Source of the DNA: Oscillospiraceae bacterium
GTDB taxonomy: Bacteria; Bacillota; Clostridia; Oscillospirales; Acutalibacteraceae
Assembly: GCA_031273775.1 (NCBI GenBank)
Contig: JAISRF010000217.1
Location: 1 to 13,918 of the forward strand
Direction of reading: 5' to 3'
DNA length: 13,918 nucleotides
Below are positions 5,792 to 12,959 of the stretch, one piece after another. Every line of letters begins with the position of its first letter. The first letter of the stretch is position 1. The position numbers and the translations under genes are program-made. Below the pieces are notes generated by a model. It was not told the origin of the DNA. It saw only the letters and a program-made list of their open reading frames with translations, and did no database searches.

Positions 5792-8461
5792 ATGAAAAAG
5801 TTTAAGCTGGGTTATTTTTTGTTGGCGGCCGCGCTGGTGTGCGGAGGTCTGCCCGCCTGTAAACCGGAAACCGGGACCAACACCTCCCAAGGATTCATCG
5901 GAACGGAGTCGCTACCTGTGGGAGAAGGAGTGGAATCCTCCGGCGGTGATTTTAACAACGCCAGCTCCGGACCCACCCCGGGCGAAGACGGCGCGGCCTC
6001 CGGCGGCGGTACTTCTTCAAACCCCTCCAATTCCTCCAAAGCGGAGACTGTTTCACAGGCACAGAGTGAAGAAGCCGGCGACAGTGTGGACGAGGAACTT
6101 GACGAGGAACTTGACGAGGAATCAGACGAGGAACTTGACGAGGAAAGTAGCGACAGCGAACCTGTTCCCGTTCCTGTGGACAACAGCGCGTCGCTTCTCA
6201 ACAAACAAGACACGCTTCAATACTATTATGAGGGCGCGGGCTACGCCTACGGGATCACTCAGGACGGTTCAGAGGTGCTGTCGTTTCTTGACGCAAACGG
6301 TCAGCTCAAAGACGCGGCGCGCGGCGCGGGCTATTGGTCGGTTGGCAATGTGGTGGAGGGAATGCGTTTCCGTGAGTTCCAGCGTACCGTCGTCAACGGC
6401 GATCGGGGCGTTATTGTGCGGTATGACGGCGTTTGCAAAAGCGGCGTTACGGCGGAGATTGAGACCCGGTATGTTTTTACCCCGGCCGGCGTGTCGGTCA
6501 CCTCTGATCTGATCGTTTCCGGCAGCACATCGCTTTCGTCGTCCGGCTCACGTTTGAAGAGAAGCTTTATTTACGATTATGATGAGGACGGCAATCAAAT
6601 TCTGATCCCCGTTGAGCGTACCCTCAATTACGAGTGGGTATACCCGGAAAACGATGACTTTCCATATCGCAAGGTAGAAAGCTACGTCACCGTCAATAAA
6701 TTCGACAGCGGGCATTATCTGTATACCTTTCTCCGCAGTTCCGATATTCCGGAAAATTATTCCAATCTCTACACCGCGTACCCCGCCGTGGACATTCCGC
6801 TGTTTTTCGGTGACGCTCTCGCCTCCTCCGAAAGTCCGTTCAAAACCACGGTAAAGTACGATTTGGCGTTCGAACAGGTGTATGAGGGGCGAAACTCCCG
6901 TTATATGGCACTTTTCGGCGGTCAGGGTTCGGATTACGCGGCGGGGATTGCCCCGGTCAGCGAAGCGGAACCCAATTCAACGGTCTTTATCGGCGATGAG
7001 GCGGAATTAAACCTCAACGTGACCAACCTCACCAAGGAAGCGCTGCAATACAGCGTGCGGTATGAGTTATATGATTATTATGGGCATATGCTTGATTCCA
7101 ACATCTTTATAAACAGTAGTCTCCCCGTCGATTTTTCGGCAAACCGGCGCGTGAAAATCAAAGCGGATAACAACTACGGAATCTTCTTTTTGAACTTTGT
7201 CGTAGCGACAGGCAGATATGTCTACCGCGAATATTATCCGCTGCTCCTTTTGCCGGATACCGAGTATCGGTACACCTCCACCAGCCCGTTCGGCGTTAAC
7301 CAGATTCAAAATACCGGCGGTTGGGCAATGGACTTTTTGAATCTCGCGAGCAAGATCGGCGTGGCAAACCTTAGAACAGCGGCTCTTTTTGCCGGAACTA
7401 CCGATGCGGACAAGGCGCTTTTTGAAGAATGCAAGCGGTTGGGTTTCTATTTAATCGGAAGCAGCTACGGTGACGCGGCGGTTGATTATTACAAGGATTA
7501 CATCACGGATATTGTCTATGGAAATGAACTGAACTTGCAGGTCATTAACGGAAATCAGACGCTTGAACAGGCGTTTAGCACCTATTACGGCTCCACGTTT
7601 AAAACCGGCCTGACCATGAAACAAAAATACGGGATAAATCACATTTGCGCCGGGATCAGCGCCGGGCAGACGGCGTGGATAAACAAGCTGGGCGAGCATT
7701 GGGACGAATTCGACATTATCGATCTGCATACCTACGGTTTGCCTTATTCACCGGATTTGAAGGTTTCTTCCTCTCAAACCTGGCACGTGGAGCAGTCGCT
7801 TCAGCGCACGCGCGCCGCCGTCGATCAAATCGGATCAAAAAGAATCTATATCCACGAAACCGGCTATTGCTCCGCGCCCGGAGGCCGGCAGGGGACAGAT
7901 CTCCGCACCATGGCGGAATATAACACCCGTTGCTTCATTCTTGCTCTCGCATATGGTGTTGAGCGTGTAATGACCTACGGATTCACCGACTATTCAAACA
8001 GCGGCATCGGCGCGGCGTACAGCGACACTGAGTATAATTTCGGGCAGTTTTATTGGGTGGATTATTTCGACCGCATTATGCCGAAGCCCTCCGCCGCTTC
8101 CTTCGCCGGAATGACCCGGACGCTTGAAAGCGTGAGAACCGTAGAAATAAACGACCGATACACCCAAGGCAAGGTTAGAGCCTTTACAGCCGATACAGCC
8201 GCCCACGGAAACGTGGTGGTGGCGTGGTCGAATTGCGCGCCCCTGCCCACGGACACCATGACCATGATGACCCGCCCGTATGTCTGCCTACCTTGGAACA
8301 GCCAGTGGAAAAGCTCTGAAAAGGTCGAGTTTGAAGCGTTCGGCAGCGAGGTCACGGTGGTGGACACCATGGGTAACGCCAAAAAATATCCGGTGCAAAA
8401 CGGCAAAGCTTCCGTGGAACTCAACGGTGCGCCGGTATTTATTATAGGGGTTAATCCGTAA
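5792..8461 (+). CDS. Surface lipoprotein with acidic repeat stalk and clan GH-A-like catalytic domain
   Basis: 889 residues; ATG 5792 follows GGAGGG (5778-5783) by 8 bp. A lipoprotein signal ends in the lipobox LPAC with Cys23 as lipidation site. Residues ~25-130 are a low-complexity stalk: Gly/Ser/Glu/Pro-rich, then five 4-residue DEEx repeats (100-119) and a VPVPV stretch. Residues ~135-480 look beta-rich, like carbohydrate-active sandwich domains. From ~490 (PFGVNQIQNTGGWAMDF) a TIM-barrel-like part begins. It carries DIVYGNELNL with N578-E579, the Asn-Glu pair typical of the clan GH-A acid/base, then DIIDLHTYG, and IYIHETGY with E689, a plausible nucleophile 110 residues later. The tail (PKPSAASFAGMTRTLESV, then a small beta domain) is as in GH39/GH5-like enzymes. 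It is the last gene of the + strand block. I cannot assign a GH family. A surface glycosidase feeding the importer is inferred; a binding-only role is possible if the glutamates are not catalytic. Confidence 0.85.
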   Translation: MKKFKLGYFLLAAALVCGGLPACKPETGTNTSQGFIGTESLPVGEGVESSGGDFNNASSGPTPGEDGAASGGGTSSNPSNSSKAETVSQAQSEEAGDSVDEELDEELDEESDEELDEESSDSEPVPVPVDNSASLLNKQDTLQYYYEGAGYAYGITQDGSEVLSFLDANGQLKDAARGAGYWSVGNVVEGMRFREFQRTVVNGDRGVIVRYDGVCKSGVTAEIETRYVFTPAGVSVTSDLIVSGSTSLSSSGSRLKRSFIYDYDEDGNQILIPVERTLNYEWVYPENDDFPYRKVESYVTVNKFDSGHYLYTFLRSSDIPENYSNLYTAYPAVDIPLFFGDALASSESPFKTTVKYDLAFEQVYEGRNSRYMALFGGQGSDYAAGIAPVSEAEPNSTVFIGDEAELNLNVTNLTKEALQYSVRYELYDYYGHMLDSNIFINSSLPVDFSANRRVKIKADNNYGIFFLNFVVATGRYVYREYYPLLLLPDTEYRYTSTSPFGVNQIQNTGGWAMDFLNLASKIGVANLRTAALFAGTTDADKALFEECKRLGFYLIGSSYGDAAVDYYKDYITDIVYGNELNLQVINGNQTLEQAFSTYYGSTFKTGLTMKQKYGINHICAGISAGQTAWINKLGEHWDEFDIIDLHTYGLPYSPDLKVSSSQTWHVEQSLQRTRAAVDQIGSKRIYIHETGYCSAPGGRQGTDLRTMAEYNTRCFILALAYGVERVMTYGFTDYSNSGIGAAYSDTEYNFGQFYWVDYFDRIMPKPSAASFAGMTRTLESVRTVEINDRYTQGKVRAFTADTAAHGNVVVAWSNCAPLPTDTMTMMTRPYVCLPWNSQWKSSEKVEFEAFGSEVTVVDTMGNAKKYPVQNGKASVELNGAPVFIIGVNP
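6089..6148 (+). repeat. Five tandem 12-bp repeats encoding DEEx in the lipoprotein stalk
   Basis: Consecutive 12-bp units start at 6089, 6101, 6113, 6125 and 6137. Three are identical (GACGAGGAACTT); the other two differ only in the last codon (TCA or AGT). They encode residues 100-119, three DEEL and two DEES. Because units are a multiple of three, gain or loss keeps the frame, so stalk length could vary between strains. Confidence 0.95.
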
Positions 8462-8484
8462 ATCCCAATACGGCTTCTGAAAAC

Positions 8485-8502
8485 CGCTTGCCTTTTCAAG
8501 CG
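8485..8502. terminator. Small perfect hairpin between the convergent genes; possible terminator
   Basis: CGCTTG (8485-8490) and CAAGCG (8497-8502) pair perfectly around a 6-base loop, 24 bp after the stop of the lipoprotein gene. The convergent oxidoreductase gene ends at 8600. There is no U-run directly after the stem on the + strand; a looser AT-rich stretch follows at 8511-8520. On the - strand the stem is followed by GGTTTTCAG, a weak T tract. It may be a poor bidirectional terminator. The rest of the 138-bp gap shows only a second weak GGCGC/GCGCC pair (8568-8572 with 8589-8593) followed by TATATTTTA, which could serve the + strand equally well. Confidence 0.3.
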
Positions 8503-8599
8503 CCATGTGGTAATATTTTATGGTCGGATGGTTGCATAAACGGTGAGCATATGACGGTGGACAAGGTGGCGCGCTAGTGTACACCGGAGCGCCTATATT

Positions 8600-9958
8600 T
8601 TACAGATACGCGCCTTCCTCTGTCAACCGTTCGCGAAGCCTTACAATATCCACCTCACGCACCCGTCCGCCGTGCAGGGCAGCCGCTGTCGCCGCCGCGA
8701 TCCCTGCCGCCTCTCCCATACACAGGCAGTTGGGCATCACTCGGACACTTGCTTGCAGCTGGCGGTCGCAGGAGACAGAACGACCCGCTACCAGCACGTT
8801 GTCCACGCCCTTTGGAATGAGACAGCGGTAGGGAATTCCGTGGGATTCGCCTTTGCCGTACCGCATTCCCCCGTTGTTTGCCGCCGGCTTGCCCGCCGCG
8901 CGTTCCTGTGATTCCGCGCGTGAACGGTGCAAGTCAATATAATAGCAGTTTCGGGATATTCCGTCCTCAAACGAACGGCGAGCAATGTAATCATCAATGG
9001 TTAAACGAGCATCGCCGACAATACGCCGCCCTTCACGGATTCCCATCAGCGGAGCGGTCGCGGCCAAAAAAGCGTTACCGAAAGCGGCGGGGAAATATTC
9101 CGCAAGAGCGGCGCGGAATTCCTCTGCCATACGGCGTCCTTCCATCATCGCTTCGGAAACGGTTTGCGGCTTTGAGTTGTCCACGTTCCAAATATGCCCG
9201 GCGTTAAAGCCCACCATCCCAGGTCCGATGATATTTGAGCAAAGATGCGTGTCTTGGATCAGCGGATATTTTTCATCCTTTGCCATATCATAAACCGAGC
9301 TGTTTTTGTTCAGTGGATGCAGACCGCCGGTTTTTTGACCGTTTTTCCGGTCATAGAGATAAGCGTACATGTCTACATTGGCCAATGAAAAGCACAGAGA
9401 ACCCGGCATTAGTTCGCCGCTTTTTTCATCCCCCGCGGCAAATTCCGCACCTGCCCAGACCGCGAGATCGGCATCGCCGCTACAGTCCACATAAACTGGG
9501 GCGCGGTATGCTTTCAATCCCTCTTTACTTGCGGTAAGCGCCGCGGTGACATGAATATTATCCGTTTGGACACCGCAAAGCGAGGTGTTGAAAAGTACGG
9601 TAACGCCATACTTTTGCGCCAAAGAATCGTAAACCCGTTTAAGCGCTTCCGGATCGATCGGAACCCAATCGGTGTCTTCCGGAGAGATGTGCGGGGAGGC
9701 TGCCTTTGCTTGATGAAACACCGTAGCGGCAAGCCCGCGGTAAACCAGCTTTTCCTTGTCCGAAAAAGGGCACCACGCCGGGACAAGTCCGCCCGTTCCC
9801 ATTCCGCCTAAAGCGCCGGTCGCCTCCAAAAGGAGGGTTTTAGCACCCTCCCGCGCCGCCGCGACAGCCGCCGCGCAGCCTGCCGGGCCACCGCCCGCCA
9901 CCACAACATCAAAATCCTCGCAAAGTGAAAGAGATTTACTAATAACTATTGCGCTCAT
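8600..9958 (-). CDS. FAD-dependent oxidoreductase (FAD_oxidored family)
   Basis: 452 residues; ATG at 9958 with AGGGG 8 bp upstream inside the end of the heparinase-like gene. The N-terminus has a dinucleotide-binding fold: DVVVAGGGPAGCAAAVAAAR with the G22-x-G24-x-x-G27 motif and E45 at the end of the second strand to hold the adenosine ribose, followed by GALGGMGTGG. The C-terminus (NVLVAGRSVSCD, then RVMPNCLCMGEAAGIAAATA) is the second FAD-contacting segment characteristic of the FAD_oxidored proteins (PF12831), sometimes labelled xanthan lyase in databases. No signal peptide is present, so it is cytoplasmic. Reaction unknown; members are common in glycan loci and may oxidise a sugar or sugar acid. 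The 4-bp gap to the upstream heparinase gene implies co-transcription and joint use. Confidence 0.9.
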   Translation of the reverse strand: MSAIVISKSLSLCEDFDVVVAGGGPAGCAAAVAAAREGAKTLLLEATGALGGMGTGGLVPAWCPFSDKEKLVYRGLAATVFHQAKAASPHISPEDTDWVPIDPEALKRVYDSLAQKYGVTVLFNTSLCGVQTDNIHVTAALTASKEGLKAYRAPVYVDCSGDADLAVWAGAEFAAGDEKSGELMPGSLCFSLANVDMYAYLYDRKNGQKTGGLHPLNKNSSVYDMAKDEKYPLIQDTHLCSNIIGPGMVGFNAGHIWNVDNSKPQTVSEAMMEGRRMAEEFRAALAEYFPAAFGNAFLAATAPLMGIREGRRIVGDARLTIDDYIARRSFEDGISRNCYYIDLHRSRAESQERAAGKPAANNGGMRYGKGESHGIPYRCLIPKGVDNVLVAGRSVSCDRQLQASVRVMPNCLCMGEAAGIAAATAAALHGGRVREVDIVRLRERLTEEGAYL

Positions 9959-9962
9959 ACAT

Positions 9963-11825
9963 TTACCCCTTTAAATAAAATTTAAAATCCAACGCGCCAT
10001 CTTTAATAACCGCCGTGTAATCAATGAAATAGACCGTTTCGCGGGCGAGAGGATCATTGTTTTCCAGTACCTCTGAACGTATCTCCGGCATAATTCCCTG
10101 AGCGGAGTTAACGGCGCAGATCCCGTTTTTGCCGCGAATCAAAAGTTGTCCGTCGGAAATTTCCGGCTTGATCCGGGTGACAAATCGTTCGGTGACGGAG
10201 ACATCTCCGGTTAACCTGAAGCAGTCGGAGAGGGATAACACATAATTTTGTTTATTCAGCGTGAAAGCACGGGTGAACCGTTCCAAAACCGCTGTGCTGT
10301 ATGCTTTTGTCAAATCAAATTCACAGTAAACTTTGTTCTCTTCAAATTCCGCACGCAAAACTTCCGCGCAAAACAAGGCGGCCTCTGGTGAACGGTACCG
10401 CGTGTCCTTTCCGGGACTCTGCTCCGCTCCGCCGATTAACGGCACACTGTGACCTCTGGAGGAATTGTTCAAAAAGGTGTAGCGCAATGAACCGAAAGAC
10501 TCGCGAACATAAACTCCGGCTCCCAGTTCACACAAATAATCCTCGCCGGAATAATGTAGGATAAAACTGCCCAAATCGTTGTGGTTGTGCATTTCGCCGT
10601 TATGGCCGCCTTTTGCGGCGAACGAGAAAAAGCCATGCTCCGTACGGTTCCGGGAAATGACCCAACCGCCGCTTTCAAAGAATCGGTCACCGTCAGGCAG
10701 AACGTTGATTTGCGGTTGCCGCAGAAAGAAACTTCTGCTGAAATGCGGCCAGTGCGTTGGTTTGAATACCGTATTTCGCGTTTCGCCGAAAACCTCGGAG
10801 GAGTGGGCGGAAAGCAACAGGCGGGGATATTTCTCTTTAAGCAGGCTGACCAGACCGGGGGAGGGGCGATAATCGCTTCGACAGTCGGCGAAATTCGGCG
10901 CTTGCCCCTCGGCAAGCAAAATTTGTTCCGGGAAAAAGGCGATTTTTTTCACTTTTTCATCGGCGAAAAGGTCGATTTGCCCACCGCTTCGTTCAAACAA
11001 TGTTTGGGCGAAAAAGCAAAAATATCCAAAACCGTATTCCCAATAAGAAGGCCCTTCGGTGGTTAGCCCATCCTCACCAAACCCGGAAAGAAAACACTCA
11101 ACGCTCGCAAGCACGGCATAGATAATCCGCGCCAAAGGCTGCGGCTCAGGGATCAGATACATCGCTGCCATACCCACGCAACCGGCGCAGACCGCCGCCC
11201 AATTGCAGTTATCATCAAACCAGAAGCTCTCAAAAGAGAGGTTCATAAACGGGTTGATCAGCCGTTCTTTCACCAGCGTCCGTATCCGGTGCTTCACCAG
11301 AGCGGAAAGCCGGTCATCCAGCAAATGACAGATTTCCGTGAGAGCAAGAGCGGTTTCTGCCGTAAATAAATCCAACTGAACCGGTTGCGGTACTGGTGCG
11401 GTTTTAATCAATCCTTCCGGTTCGAAGGGAGGCGGAGGAACAGGCAGGGTACAGTCGGCGCTGTGGGCAGGCAGACACCACGTGTATTCGTTGCAGACCG
11501 TCCAAAGCAAATCCTCGGTTTCGCGGAAGAAACGGGGATCACCGCTCAAAACGGCAGCGACAGCCGTGGCTTGAAGCCTGTCCCTCCGGCGGAAAACGGC
11601 AAGCTCAAACTCGCTGCGCGATCCGGTGGTATGGTAGGTTTTATAATCGGAATAGCGTAGGCACGGAATATCCTTACCGAGATGTTCCTCCGCGAACTGC
11701 AGGATTTCAAGCGCCTCCGGGCGCGTGGCGGCGGAACGCAAAAAATTCGGCGCCTTAAGGTTTTGAAAAAAGGCATAATCCGCCTCAAACGCCCGTTTCA
11801 GTTCATCCAGTCTGTAATGACGCAT
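9963..11825 (-). CDS. Heparinase II/III-like protein, cytoplasmic
   Basis: About 620 residues from ATG 11825 (a GGGGT lies ~8 bp upstream); an in-frame ATG at 11843 would add six residues but has no ribosome binding site. The helical N-terminal two thirds fits the alpha/alpha toroid of polysaccharide lyases, with TEGPSYWEYGFGY (Tyr261) a typical signature. The C-terminal beta-sandwich carries the hallmark of PF07940: GHNGEMHNHNDLGSFILHY with H413, H415 and D417, plus FLNNSSRGHSVPLIGGAEQ, matching the metal/substrate region of PL12, PL15, PL17 and PL21 enzymes. These cleave uronate-containing glycans by beta-elimination. No signal peptide is seen, so it would act on imported oligosaccharides, as oligoalginate-type lyases do. 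The exact PL family and substrate are not readable. It heads a two-gene operon with the FAD enzyme and is divergent from the AraC gene. Confidence 0.88.
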   Translation of the reverse strand: MRHYRLDELKRAFEADYAFFQNLKAPNFLRSAATRPEALEILQFAEEHLGKDIPCLRYSDYKTYHTTGSRSEFELAVFRRRDRLQATAVAAVLSGDPRFFRETEDLLWTVCNEYTWCLPAHSADCTLPVPPPPFEPEGLIKTAPVPQPVQLDLFTAETALALTEICHLLDDRLSALVKHRIRTLVKERLINPFMNLSFESFWFDDNCNWAAVCAGCVGMAAMYLIPEPQPLARIIYAVLASVECFLSGFGEDGLTTEGPSYWEYGFGYFCFFAQTLFERSGGQIDLFADEKVKKIAFFPEQILLAEGQAPNFADCRSDYRPSPGLVSLLKEKYPRLLLSAHSSEVFGETRNTVFKPTHWPHFSRSFFLRQPQINVLPDGDRFFESGGWVISRNRTEHGFFSFAAKGGHNGEMHNHNDLGSFILHYSGEDYLCELGAGVYVRESFGSLRYTFLNNSSRGHSVPLIGGAEQSPGKDTRYRSPEAALFCAEVLRAEFEENKVYCEFDLTKAYSTAVLERFTRAFTLNKQNYVLSLSDCFRLTGDVSVTERFVTRIKPEISDGQLLIRGKNGICAVNSAQGIMPEIRSEVLENNDPLARETVYFIDYTAVIKDGALDFKFYLKG

Positions 11826-11942
11826 ATTGATGCAACCCCACATTTTTTGTCGTATATGGCATGTCAGCTTGCGGACGGTTGTTCAGTTGCAATGTGAAAC
11901 AGGATCCCTTGAGCAAATGACCACAAAACAATTACGCTTGTC

Positions 11943-11971
11943 ATGATAGCCTATACGCGATAAAAATGCAA
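11943..11971 (-). promoter_or_regulatory. Possible promoter of the heparinase-FAD oxidoreductase operon
   Basis: Read on the - strand, TTGCAT (11971-11966) is followed after 17 bp by TATCAT (11948-11943). The -10 box matches the sigma-A consensus in five of six positions and the -35 in three. The transcript would carry a leader of about 110 bases before the coding start at 11825. The match is modest and activation by the AraC protein would be expected for such a weak -35. Confidence 0.35.
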
Positions 11972-12023
11972 ATGTATTTCTTGCGAAGATTTATGTAAAA
12001 ACAAGGTTATTGGGCGAATTGCG

Positions 12024-12051
12024 TTGACATGGACGCTTACATTAAGATAAT
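12024..12051 (+). promoter_or_regulatory. Promoter of the AraC-family gene
   Basis: TTGACA (12024-12029) is a perfect sigma-A -35 box. After 16 bp comes GATAAT (12046-12051), five of six matches to the -10 box. Transcription should start near 12058 and give a leader of about 58 bases containing the AAAGGAG and hairpin described separately. The match to consensus suggests constitutive expression of the regulator unless repressed. Confidence 0.65.
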
Positions 12052-12080
12052 CTTTGGTGAGTACAATCACAAATGTCCGG

Positions 12081-12119
12081 AAAGGAGTGTCGAGACGGAT
12101 TGCTCGACTATGAGTTATG
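12081..12119 (+). promoter_or_regulatory. Shine-Dalgarno, intervening hairpin and start codon of the AraC gene
   Basis: AAAGGAG (12081-12087) is the only good Shine-Dalgarno sequence upstream of the gene, but it lies 29 bp from ATG 12117, too far for normal use. Between them is a perfect inverted repeat, GTCGAG (12089-12094) and CTCGAC (12103-12108), with an 8-base loop. If the stem forms, the effective spacing falls to about 9 bases. An in-frame TGA at 12111-12113 rules out any earlier start in this frame. Confidence 0.5.
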
Positions 12120-12932
12120 CTGAAGACGGCAAACATATTTTTGAAATGCCTCTATTCGGAAGAGCGGAAACCATTTGAACGGCACATTCATCACGCGTAC
12201 GAGGTCGTTTTTATCAAAGAGGGCACGGTGAAATTTATAATCGGGGAACGATCCTATACCGCGAGTGCAAATAGCTTGTTGTTTATTGGTAAATCGGAAG
12301 AACATTGCGTACAATTGATTTCAAATGTCTACCGCAGGATTTACATCTTGCTTACTCCCGATCAGTTGAATGTGTTACTGCCGGAATTCAAGCTGAAATC
12401 AGTGTTTATCAACCGCCCTGAGAATTTTTGTCATCATTTCGACATGAACGCATGCGGTAGTGAAACGGAAGCGTTTTTCGATGCGCTGTGGCGGGAATAT
12501 CAACAGCCGAACTCATATTCAAAGGAAAAAATCGAAGCGATATTCCGTCTGCTTATTATCCACTGCTACCGTTTACACCGTGAGCAATTTCCGATTCCGA
12601 CCAAAACGGTTAAACAGGAGATTTTGGATATGCAACAGTATATTGATATGAATTTTGCCGAAAACATCCGTCTGAGTGATTTGGAAAACCGTTTTTTTCT
12701 CAGTTCTTCGCATTTGGCTCATGAGTTCAAAAAATGGACCGGGCACAGTCCCAAGAATTATATGATGCATAATCGCCTCGCTTATGCGAAGGAGCTTTTG
12801 GTGACGACTGAACTTTCAATCGGAAACATAGCGTCCAAAGCGGGATTTACCGACCTCAGTAATTTCATAAGGATATTTAGGATGAAAACCGGCAAGACAC
12901 CCGGGAAATACAGGGACAGCACTGGTGAATAG
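12117..12932 (+). CDS. AraC-family transcriptional regulator
   Basis: 271 residues. The N-terminal half is a cupin-type sensing domain: RHIHHAYEVVFIKEGTVKFI (two His of the cupin opening strand), then ANSLLFIGKSEEH. The C-terminal half holds the paired helix-turn-helix DNA-binding domain: LSDLENRFFLSSSHLAHEFK (186-205) and LSIGNIASKAGFTDLSNFIR (233-252), ending KTGKTPGKYRDS, the standard AraC/XylS signature (usually GxSPxxYR). Such regulators bind sugars through the cupin and activate nearby glycan genes. The start is fixed by a TGA just upstream; the ribosome binding site is unusually placed. It is divergent from the heparinase operon, which is its likeliest target, and may also act on the + strand transporter block. 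The gene looks more AT-rich by eye than its neighbours. Confidence 0.92.
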   Translation: MLKTANIFLKCLYSEERKPFERHIHHAYEVVFIKEGTVKFIIGERSYTASANSLLFIGKSEEHCVQLISNVYRRIYILLTPDQLNVLLPEFKLKSVFINRPENFCHHFDMNACGSETEAFFDALWREYQQPNSYSKEKIEAIFRLLIIHCYRLHREQFPIPTKTVKQEILDMQQYIDMNFAENIRLSDLENRFFLSSSHLAHEFKKWTGHSPKNYMMHNRLAYAKELLVTTELSIGNIASKAGFTDLSNFIRIFRMKTGKTPGKYRDSTGE

Positions 12933-12959
12933 CCGAAAAAGGGCGCGGCTCGTGCTCGT

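Noticed and set aside
5812..6213. 133-codon - strand ORF rich in serine opposite the lipoprotein start
   Set aside because: It is the reverse-strand shadow of the GAGGAA-type acidic repeat and Gly/Ser stalk; it has no ribosome binding site and no sensible protein composition.
12931..12950. AGCCG/CGGCT inverted repeat between the AraC and amidohydrolase stops
   Set aside because: Stem is only 5 bp with a 10-base loop and no T run on either side; too weak to call a terminator.
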